Source: Firmicutes bacterium UBA3930 (GTDB lineage Bacteria > Bacillota > Clostridia > Caldicoprobacterales > Caldicoprobacteraceae). From it: DNA of 30,003 nt. A program made the position numbers and the translations under genes. The notes below the pieces were generated by a model, which worked only from the letters and a program-made list of their open reading frames with translations, was not told the DNA's origin and searched no databases. The stretch is taken from positions 1 to 30,003 of the forward strand of contig DGEI01000009.1 in the NCBI GenBank assembly GCA_002385885.1, given 5' to 3'. Below are positions 14,591-21,300 of this stretch, piece after piece. The first letter of the stretch is position 1, and every line of letters begins with the position of its first letter.

Positions 14591-17500
14591 ATGATTGTAC
14601 TTCATATAGCCTGGACAGGTAATGAATTCATAATATGGGGTGAGAAGGAGCCGGATCCTTCTATACGAAGGAGAAGAGGGCGGCCGCCCAAAAACCCCGG
14701 TGGGGCTCCTCATCCTTTTCAAGCTTCAGTCCAGGATATTATTTTACTTATGAACATGCTTTATCCGGGAATTGACTGGAGCAAGGATGAAAAACAGGAC
14801 AAGATATGGCTTTTGCTGCCCACCGGCAAGCGAGTGCCGCATGCATCGCCCGGCCTATCGGCAGAAGATGAAAATGAAGAGTACAGGCTGGCCGGCTGGG
14901 AAATTACCGGCCTGACAGTTACAGTGCCTGAATTCATAGAATATATTGCTGCCTGTGTCCAGGATGAATATGAAAACAGCATATACGATTTTATATATGG
15001 AGATGATTGGAATTACTGGGTGTTATGCGGACGCTTTCTTTTGCGCATGCTGTGCAGGCAGAAATTTGTCCCGTCTTTGAGGCCCGGAGAAAACGGAGGA
15101 GTAGCAGCCGCATGGCAGCCGGTCTTTGAAGATCCTGAGGACCGCGGGGTTATAAAACAGCTTATCGATGTTATGCCGCCGGTATGCTGTGGTGTATTGG
15201 GCAGAGCATACCGGCTGAAAGAACCCTGTTTACCCTATGATGTTATCATGAATTACCTGAGGGTAGCCACTGATGAAATTATACACTGCTGGCTGGGGAA
15301 TGTGGGATACAGTGAACAAAATGCTCCTGTTGAACGTCTGTGGTTGAATGCCCTTCGCGGTAAGGAACGAAGGATTAGCGGCAGTAAGAAGCAAATTGAG
15401 GAACTGATAGACGGACTCAGACAATGGACCATGCCCTTAAGGAAAAACAAAGAAAGCTTCCGGACATGTTTACGGCTGGAAGAACCGAAGGAAGGAACAG
15501 AGAATTGGTACCTGTCCTTTCATCTTCAGGCCACAGACGATCCAGGCATGCTGGTTGCTGCCCGGGATATATGGCAAGGAAGCAGCGAAATAATTTCACT
15601 TCTTAATAAACATTTTGAACACCCCCAGGAGAAGCTGTTGGAGGATTTGGGCAAAATATCAAAAATATACCCTGTAGTTGAAAGAGGATTGATGGAGCCG
15701 CGGCCGGAAGGTGTTTTTATTTCAACAGAGGAGGCATATTTCTTTTTAAAGGAGACTTCTGTACTTCTCCAGGAAGGCGGATTTGGAGTATTGGTTCCGC
15801 CGTGGTGGAGAGAACGGAAGAAAAGAGCATTGGGTGTAAGATTGAAGCTGCGTCACATTGAAAATAAACCGGAACTTGGATCCGGGGGACAGATTGGATT
15901 AAATGCCATAGTGGAATATGATTGGAAATTGGCCATTGGTGACAGCACTATCGATTATGACGAATTTAAACAGTTGGCAGCCCTGAAAAAACCCCTGGTA
16001 CGCATCAGGGGACAGTGGGTTGAACTTGATCCCAAGGAGATTGGCTCAGCTATAAAATGGTTGGAGAAACATCGGGGTGCCAAAAAGCTTCCGCTGAAAG
16101 AAACTCTTGATATGATGTGTGCCGCTGAGGGAGGCCCGCCGGTTACGGCTATAGATTCGGAAGGATGGCTGGAAACATTTTTGAAGGGGCTGGCAGGCAC
16201 AGAATCCTTTACAATTCTTGATACACCGTCGGGTTTTCGCGGCAAATTGAGGCCGTACCAGGTTCGCGGGTTTTCCTGGATGGTTTTTTTAAGAAAGCGG
16301 GGATTTGGGGCTTGCCTTGCCGATGATATGGGGCTGGGAAAGACAATCCAGTTAATCGCGCTTTTATTGCATGAGAGAGAGGTTCTGGGAGTAAAAGTCC
16401 CGACATTGCTTATATGTCCTACTTCTGTGGTGGGTAACTGGATACGTGAAGTTGCACGGTTCGCTCCCGGCTTAAAGACATTTATTCACCATGGTGTGGA
16501 CCGGGCGACAGGAAAGGAATTTGTAGAAAAGGTTTCAGGTTATGATCTGGTAATAAGCACTTATAACCTGGTTACCAGGGATTGGGATACAATAGCACGG
16601 GTTGACTGGGAGGGTATAGTGCTTGATGAAGCGCAGAATATTAAAAACCCCTCCACCAAACAGGCTCAGGGAATACGTAAAATGAAAAGCAGATACAGAA
16701 TAGCCCTTACGGGAACTCCTATAGAGAACCGGCTAATGGAGTTGTGGTCTATCATGGATTTTTTGAATCCAGGATACCTGGGAAGCCGTCAAAGCTTTTA
16801 CAGGAGATTTGTTCTGCCTGTTGAAAGATACGGAGATGAAAAAAGGGCCTGGCAGCTTAAACAGCTTATTAAACCCTTTGTTTTGAGGCGTACCAAGACC
16901 GATCCCACCATAATTAAGGATCTGCCCCTCAAGCAGGAAAACAAGGTTTATTGCGCGCTGACAAGAGAACAGGCAACTCTGTACCAATCGGTGGTTGATG
17001 ATATAATGGAGCAAATCGGTACCTCAACCGGTATGGAACGCAGGGGGCTGATTTTATCAGGTCTTACCAAACTTAAACAGATCTGCAATCATCCGGCGCT
17101 GTTTCTGGCTGACGGCAGCCCGCTGGATAACAGATCGGGAAAGCTGATACGCCTGCTTGAGATGCTGTACGAGGTATTAAGTGAAGGGGATAAAGCCCTT
17201 ATATTTACTCAATATACCAAAATGGGCAGGATGCTTCAGGCTTACCTTCAAAGATGCTTTCAGCGGGAGGTCCTTTTCATGCATGGAGGTGTGCCCAAAG
17301 ACAAGCGTGATAATATGATTGAAAGATTCCAAAATGCCGATGGCCCCGATATTTTTGTACTTTCCCTGAGAGCCGGAGGAGTGGGGTTAAATTTAATCCA
17401 GGCAAATCACGTATTTCACTATGACAGATGGTGGAATCCTGCTGTGGAGAACCAGGCTACAGACCGGGCTTTCAGAATTGGTCAAAAAAAGAATGTTCAG

Positions 17501-17677
17501 GTGCATAAGTACATCTGTCAGGGAACGCTGGAGGAAAAGATTGATTTGCTCATTGAAAGAAAGAAGGATCTGGCTGACAAAGTAGTGGGCACAAGAGACA
17601 CCTGGCTTACTGAATTGAGCGACGATGAGTTAAGAAAGTTGTTTACTTTGGAACGTGATGCCGTGGAAAATGAGTGA
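14591..17677 (+). CDS. SNF2-family DNA helicase/translocase
   Basis: A 1028-residue bacterial Swi2/Snf2 ATPase. The N-terminal half holds the bacterial SNF2-associated region, including about residues 380-540. The two RecA-like domains follow: Walker A in DDMGLGKTIQ (about 577-586), ICPTSVVGNW, the Walker B/DEAH equivalent VLDEAQNIKNP (about 675-685), ALTGTPIENR, FTQYTKMGRML, SLRAGGVGLNL and motif VI QATDRAFRIGQ (about 954-964). These proteins move along double-stranded DNA and remodel bound proteins such as RNA polymerase rather than unwind it. AGGAAGG is 8 nt before the ATG. Its stop overlaps the upstream edge of the SWIM gene region, and the pair is a recurrent bacterial gene neighbourhood. 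Confidence 0.95.
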   Translation: MIVLHIAWTGNEFIIWGEKEPDPSIRRRRGRPPKNPGGAPHPFQASVQDIILLMNMLYPGIDWSKDEKQDKIWLLLPTGKRVPHASPGLSAEDENEEYRLAGWEITGLTVTVPEFIEYIAACVQDEYENSIYDFIYGDDWNYWVLCGRFLLRMLCRQKFVPSLRPGENGGVAAAWQPVFEDPEDRGVIKQLIDVMPPVCCGVLGRAYRLKEPCLPYDVIMNYLRVATDEIIHCWLGNVGYSEQNAPVERLWLNALRGKERRISGSKKQIEELIDGLRQWTMPLRKNKESFRTCLRLEEPKEGTENWYLSFHLQATDDPGMLVAARDIWQGSSEIISLLNKHFEHPQEKLLEDLGKISKIYPVVERGLMEPRPEGVFISTEEAYFFLKETSVLLQEGGFGVLVPPWWRERKKRALGVRLKLRHIENKPELGSGGQIGLNAIVEYDWKLAIGDSTIDYDEFKQLAALKKPLVRIRGQWVELDPKEIGSAIKWLEKHRGAKKLPLKETLDMMCAAEGGPPVTAIDSEGWLETFLKGLAGTESFTILDTPSGFRGKLRPYQVRGFSWMVFLRKRGFGACLADDMGLGKTIQLIALLLHEREVLGVKVPTLLICPTSVVGNWIREVARFAPGLKTFIHHGVDRATGKEFVEKVSGYDLVISTYNLVTRDWDTIARVDWEGIVLDEAQNIKNPSTKQAQGIRKMKSRYRIALTGTPIENRLMELWSIMDFLNPGYLGSRQSFYRRFVLPVERYGDEKRAWQLKQLIKPFVLRRTKTDPTIIKDLPLKQENKVYCALTREQATLYQSVVDDIMEQIGTSTGMERRGLILSGLTKLKQICNHPALFLADGSPLDNRSGKLIRLLEMLYEVLSEGDKALIFTQYTKMGRMLQAYLQRCFQREVLFMHGGVPKDKRDNMIERFQNADGPDIFVLSLRAGGVGLNLIQANHVFHYDRWWNPAVENQATDRAFRIGQKKNVQVHKYICQGTLEEKIDLLIERKKDLADKVVGTRDTWLTELSDDELRKLFTLERDAVENE

Positions 17678-17691
17678 CGGGAGGACGTATT

Positions 17692-18528
17692 ATGGCGTCA
17701 AGAGGGAAAAAAACCTTACGATCCAGCTGGTGGGCTCAGCAATGGCTAAAAACGCTGGAATCATTCCAATGCACCGATGAAACAGGCCGTGGGAAAAGTA
17801 TTGCCAGAAATGGCAAGGTCCTGGATATGCAAATATATCCAGGAAAAGTAACAGCATATGTAAAAGGAAACAGGAAAATTCCTTATAAAATTGATATTGC
17901 GATAAAGACTTTATTGCAGGATGAATGGGATAAGGTATTGAATGCTCTGGCCGGCAAGGCCATATTTTCAGCGAAAATGCTGGCCGGTGAAATGCCAGAC
18001 AGCATTGAAGAGGTATTTACTGCTCTGGATGTTTCACTGTTTCCCAAAACTGCTGCTGATTTATCGGCTTATTGCACCTGTGGGGACAGCGGTTTACCAT
18101 GCAGGCATATAGCAGTGGTGTATTATGCTTTGGCTTTGGAGTTTGCACGGAATCCGTTTGTATTGTTTCGGCTAAGAGGAATGGACAGGGAACAGATTAT
18201 AGAGGCTGTCCGCAGGAAAAGAGCTATAGGCTCCGAAGATGTGATGATTGAGGACGAGAATATAGTTGAAGATGAGGAACTTGCCGGAACCATGGACCAA
18301 GTACGCTGTTCTCAGGCTGATTCTCAATCTTTTGTGAATTACTGGACGGGAAGAATGAAGAATAGTGATATAAAGATTATTATAGAGCCGCCGCTGGTTG
18401 AACAGTCCATATTAAAAAGATTGGGCGAGCCCCCGTTTTTTGCCGGGAAAATGGATATGATGAGGCAACTGGAGAGAGATTATATGAAGATTCTTGTTAA
18501 AGCCATTACCGTTGGGCACAAAGAATAA
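17692..18528 (+). CDS. SWIM zinc-finger protein, partner of the SNF2 helicase
   Basis: A 278-residue protein with a SWIM zinc finger, CxCx6-7CxH, in CTCGDSGLPCRHIAVVYY (about residues 128-145). The N-terminus is basic with RSSWWAQQWLKTLE, typical of the SWIM proteins encoded beside bacterial SNF2 helicases. SWIM domains bind DNA or protein. Genetic linkage suggests it acts with the helicase, perhaps in DNA targeting, but this is inference. GTG 17674 is in frame, but GGGAGG at 17679-17684 lies 7 nt before ATG 17692, which is chosen. Only 14 nt separate it from the helicase stop. Its TAA is the first part of a 42-nt palindrome. Confidence 0.9.
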   Translation: MASRGKKTLRSSWWAQQWLKTLESFQCTDETGRGKSIARNGKVLDMQIYPGKVTAYVKGNRKIPYKIDIAIKTLLQDEWDKVLNALAGKAIFSAKMLAGEMPDSIEEVFTALDVSLFPKTAADLSAYCTCGDSGLPCRHIAVVYYALALEFARNPFVLFRLRGMDREQIIEAVRRKRAIGSEDVMIEDENIVEDEELAGTMDQVRCSQADSQSFVNYWTGRMKNSDIKIIIEPPLVEQSILKRLGEPPFFAGKMDMMRQLERDYMKILVKAITVGHKE

Positions 18529-18567
18529 GGTATAATATGGGATTTGCAAATCCTGTATTATACCTTA
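18526..18567. repeat. 42-nt palindromic hairpin at the convergent gene boundary
   Basis: TAAGGTATAATA (18526-18537) pairs perfectly with TATTATACCTTA (18556-18567). Inside, GGGATTT pairs with AAATCCT-side bases (two G-U pairs), leaving a TGCA loop, for a stem of about 19 bp. It includes the stop codon of the SWIM gene and lies between convergent operons, so it may end or protect both mRNAs. No T tract follows on either strand, so it is not a textbook terminator. Confidence 0.7.
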
Positions 18568-18624
18568 AATATAAAATCACATCAATTATCGTTGTTTTTA
18601 CAGCCGTATCCCGGTGTCATTATG

Positions 18625-18780
18625 TCAGGCTTGCTTCTTTACTGAACATAATCCTTTCCAGGAGCAGCCATGGCAGCTGGCGCAGCCTGAAGGCTGACGG
18701 AGCAGGGTATGGCACCTGGGACACCGGTTGTATTTATCCGTATCTACCAGCATTTTGCATGTTGTACATTCTATATGCAT
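18625..18780 (-). CDS. FeoB-linked Cys-rich mini-protein (zinc-ribbon-like)
   Basis: A 51-residue protein beginning MHIECTTCKMLVDTDKYNRC. Cys occurs as CTTC (5, 8), CPRC (20, 23) and a cluster CASCHGC (33, 36, 39), plus Cys45 near the C-terminus, with no membrane segment. The first four Cys look like a rubredoxin-like or zinc-ribbon knuckle; the rest could bind a second metal or Fe-S cluster. AAGGAG lies 8 nt before the ATG. The gene starts 32 nt after the feoB stop on the same strand, so it is the last gene of the Fur-controlled feo operon. It is not the classical FeoC winged helix and lacks the membrane helix of the known FeoB-associated Cys-rich membrane proteins. An iron-handling or regulatory role is inferred. 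Confidence 0.8.
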   Translation of the reverse strand: MHIECTTCKMLVDTDKYNRCPRCHTLLRQPSGCASCHGCSWKGLCSVKKQA

Positions 18781-18812
18781 TATCAACACTCCTTATGTTG
18801 TTCTGTCATTTC

Positions 18813-20684
18813 CTATATTATAATTTGTGCTACAATTCCTGCTGTCAAAAATGAAACTATAAAACTTCCCAGCCAGATTGCCAGGGATTCTTTCCAGGTT
18901 CTTTCCTTGAATATAACCATAACCGCTGCAATGCATGGAACAAACAGGGTAATGGCAATTAACGATATCAATACTTGTGAAGGATTGAGCAATCCGCCGG
19001 ATACCATGTCGCTTAGTCCGGCTGCTCCAAAGTCTCTTCGTATTATCCCCATAATAAAGGCTACGGACGTCTCCCTGGGAAGTTTTAGAAAACCTTCTGT
19101 TATAGGTGCAAAAGCATTGGAAATCAGATCTAAAACTCCTGTATACTGAAGCAGGGTGATTAAAGCAGCACCGATGACAAATAGAGGGCCGGCCTCTACT
19201 ATAAACGCCTTAGACTTTACGTAAGTCTTTTTTAATACATTTGCCGGCTGCGGAATACGAAGGGGAGGCAGATCGATTATCAGGTCGGTGGATTCCCCGG
19301 GCAAGACTTTGTTCAATATGGTACCCGACAACACAAAAACCAGGAAAATAACGAATACATACAATAGAACCATCTTGAGGCCCAGAGGAGCTACAAGCCC
19401 CGCTATGACGCCCAATTGGGCAGAGCAGGGTATTGTTAAGCCAAGAAGGGCGGTTGCAATAAATCTTTCCCGTTTAGAACCCAGTACCCTGGTGGTGATT
19501 GTAGCCATTGTGACACAGCCAAACCCCAGGATTATGGGGATGATGGCACGGCCGTTCAAACCAATAGAGTTCAGGCTGCGGTCGGTAAGTACTGCTATTC
19601 TGGGCAGATACCCCGAATCTTCCATTATGGACAATACAAAGTAAAACCCCACTACCAGGGGCAGCAATAAACCGAATACATATATGGGGGCCATGGTCAA
19701 AACTCCGAACTCTCCAATAAGGAATTGGCCTAAAAAGCTTTCCATATCAATGAGAGGTTCGATAAGATTTACAATAAAGTTATAATAATACTCACCCATG
19801 ATAATCCCCTCGGTCCATTCCACTACCGTCTGGGCGACAAACACTCCTATAAATTCATAGGTGAGCCAAAGGACAACGGCAAGTATAGGTATTCCTATGA
19901 TTGGAGATAACATCCATCTTCCTAACCGGATAGAGAAAGAGGCTTCTTTATTGGTCTGTTGAACAACTTTTTGAGTTATTTCGTTTACCCTTGCACGCCT
20001 TGCTTCATATATTTTTTCCCTTAAGTCTTCTAAATCTCCTGTTGTTTGGTTTATATTATGCCTTTCAATAATGTTTTCGTCTCTTTCCAATACCAGAAGG
20101 GCTTCCGAGTCTTCATCCACCAGATGGCGGACCTTTGGCAGATGTTCCATCACTATGGGGATACGGTTCCCAATGCCGGCATTATCAAGTGCGTCTTTTA
20201 CCTCATCCAAGCCTTCCCCTTTAGTAATGATGGTCGGGATTACAGGGACGCCCAGTTGACGTGACAGTTCTTCTACATCCATTTTTATTCCGTTTTTTTT
20301 GACTTCATCCATCATATTAAGCGCCACTACAACGGGTATTCCCATGTCAATGAGCTGTTGGGTTAAAAAAAGATCCCGCTCAATATGCAGGGCATCCACA
20401 ACATTTAAAATTATATCGGCATAGAGAATAATATCTCTTGCTACCCGTTCTTCGTCATTGAATGAGGAAACTCCGTATACGCCCGGAGTATCCATAACAA
20501 CCATATCTTTATATCTCCCGGAACTGATATCAACAGTCGTTCCGGGGAAGTTTGATACATCAACATACAAGCCTGTAAGCGCATTGAAGAAGAGGGATTT
20601 TCCTACATTTGGATTTCCAACGAGTACTAGCTTTCGGGCATCTTTATTTATATCAATCTGTTCAGTTAAATTATGACATTGCAC
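18813..20684 (-). CDS. feoB: Ferrous iron transport protein B (GTPase-permease)
   Basis: A 623-residue inner-membrane Fe2+ transporter with an N-terminal G domain: G1 GNPNVGKS (about 23-30), G2 NFPGTT, G3 DTPGVYG and G4 NMMDE. A helical linker follows, then about eight to ten membrane helices from residue 265. The membrane gate motifs depart from the classical form: GFGCVTMATITTRVLGSKRER replaces the usual GCNVPA-type sequence, and IPCSAQLG replaces SCSARLP, although both Cys are kept. It is also shorter than many FeoB proteins. The start is GTG at 20684 with AAGGGGGT 7 nt upstream. It follows feoA by 71 nt. Confidence 0.92.
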   Translation of the reverse strand: MQCHNLTEQIDINKDARKLVLVGNPNVGKSLFFNALTGLYVDVSNFPGTTVDISSGRYKDMVVMDTPGVYGVSSFNDEERVARDIILYADIILNVVDALHIERDLFLTQQLIDMGIPVVVALNMMDEVKKNGIKMDVEELSRQLGVPVIPTIITKGEGLDEVKDALDNAGIGNRIPIVMEHLPKVRHLVDEDSEALLVLERDENIIERHNINQTTGDLEDLREKIYEARRARVNEITQKVVQQTNKEASFSIRLGRWMLSPIIGIPILAVVLWLTYEFIGVFVAQTVVEWTEGIIMGEYYYNFIVNLIEPLIDMESFLGQFLIGEFGVLTMAPIYVFGLLLPLVVGFYFVLSIMEDSGYLPRIAVLTDRSLNSIGLNGRAIIPIILGFGCVTMATITTRVLGSKRERFIATALLGLTIPCSAQLGVIAGLVAPLGLKMVLLYVFVIFLVFVLSGTILNKVLPGESTDLIIDLPPLRIPQPANVLKKTYVKSKAFIVEAGPLFVIGAALITLLQYTGVLDLISNAFAPITEGFLKLPRETSVAFIMGIIRRDFGAAGLSDMVSGGLLNPSQVLISLIAITLFVPCIAAVMVIFKERTWKESLAIWLGSFIVSFLTAGIVAQIII

Positions 20685-20755
20685 TGCTGTGACCCCCTTA
20701 GTTAAATAGTGTAATTACCAGTTGCGAATCAAATCTGTTATGAGTGCTTCGATAA

Positions 20756-20974
20756 CTATATAACCTGGATTGCTATTTTTTTTGCCAGTCTTCTGCCGAT
20801 AGCGATCTCCTGCATTTTGTTTTGAATGATAATTGGACCACCGGGCAGTTTGCCGGCACAAGTCAATTCTGCTCCTTTGCAGATTCCTAAGCGTATAACC
20901 TGGTTGCTTATATTACGGTCGTCTATGGATAATACTTGAAATCTCTGTCCGCTGCAAGCTTTATCAAGAGTCAT
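20756..20974 (-). CDS. feoA: Ferrous iron transport protein A
   Basis: A 72-residue SH3-like cytoplasmic protein that assists FeoB. It begins MTLDKACSGQRFQVLSIDDR and shows IRLGICKGAEL followed by GGPIIIQ...EIAIGRRLAKKI, the standard FeoA pattern (LGhxxGxxh, then GPhhhxhxxxxhalgxxxAxxI). The frame extends upstream to MIMIIII, but this reads through the Fur box. The ATG at 20974-20972 is chosen because AAAGGAGG (plus strand 20982-20989) is 7-8 nt before it. It is the first gene of feoA-feoB-Cys-rich protein. Confidence 0.93.
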   Translation of the reverse strand: MTLDKACSGQRFQVLSIDDRNISNQVIRLGICKGAELTCAGKLPGGPIIIQNKMQEIAIGRRLAKKIAIQVI

Positions 20975-20989
20975 TTTCCAGCCTCCTTT

Positions 20990-21012
20990 AATAATGATAA
21001 TCATTATCATTA
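20990..21012. promoter_or_regulatory. Fur box 1, in the feoA leader
   Basis: Bases 20990-21008 match the classical 19-bp Fur box (GATAATGATAATCATTATC) at 18 of 19 positions. TAATGATAAT and ATTATCATTA form a perfect 10-1-10 dyad at 20992-21012. It lies directly upstream of the feoA ribosome site and downstream of the predicted transcription start, so Fur here would act as a roadblock. Confidence 0.9.
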
Positions 21013-21059
21013 AAACTTAAAATAAAAAATAAACTATATTTATTTTCTTTTCTGATTAC

Positions 21060-21088
21060 ATTTTAGTGTGAATGATAATCATTGTCAA
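21060..21088 (-). promoter_or_regulatory. feo operon promoter with Fur box 2 in the spacer
   Basis: On the minus strand TTGACA (21083-21088) is 17 nt from TAAAAT (21060-21065), a strong sigma-A promoter. The Fur-like sequence GTGAATGATAATCATTGTC (21068-21086) matches the classical box at 16 of 19 positions and covers the spacer and most of the -35. Iron-loaded Fur bound here would exclude RNA polymerase. This gives a leader of about 80 nt to feoA. Confidence 0.85.
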
Positions 21089-21161
21089 TATATTATCCAA
21101 AAGATTCATAAAATTTTTGGATTATTCATTCAGATGTTCCGCTGTTACTGAAAAAAATGCC

Positions 21162-21170
21162 TGTTATAAT
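21162..21170 (+). promoter_or_regulatory. Extended -10 promoter upstream of the activase-like gene
   Basis: TGTTATAAT is a perfect extended -10 element, about 130 nt before the gene. A second possible one, TGGTACAAT (21202-21210), lies nearer. Neither has a good -35. The remaining bases between the feo promoter and the gene are AT-rich and hold no gene beyond a nine-codon frame at 21288. Confidence 0.4.
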
Positions 21171-21300
21171 ACGGGTGTATTAAGAAAAATATCGAAATAT
21201 GTGGTACAATAAAAATGAAAAACATGGGAAAATCCGGCTGAATATTTATATAGATGATAAAGCGTAAGATCTGCGTAAAGGGGGAAAATGGGGTTTAACT

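Noticed and set aside
14409..14594. 61-codon frame ending in an ATGA overlap with the SNF2 gene
   Set aside because: Its ATG lies in the right arm of the M42 operon terminator, there is no ribosome site, and the protein looks random.
18537..19149. Plus-strand frames running into the 3' end of feoB
   Set aside because: They oppose the Cys-rich gene and feoB, have no ribosome site, and begin inside the 42-nt palindrome region or inside the antisense gene.
20975..21010. N-terminal extension of FeoA (MIMIIII...)
   Set aside because: It is translated Fur-box sequence; the ribosome site clearly serves the ATG at 20974.
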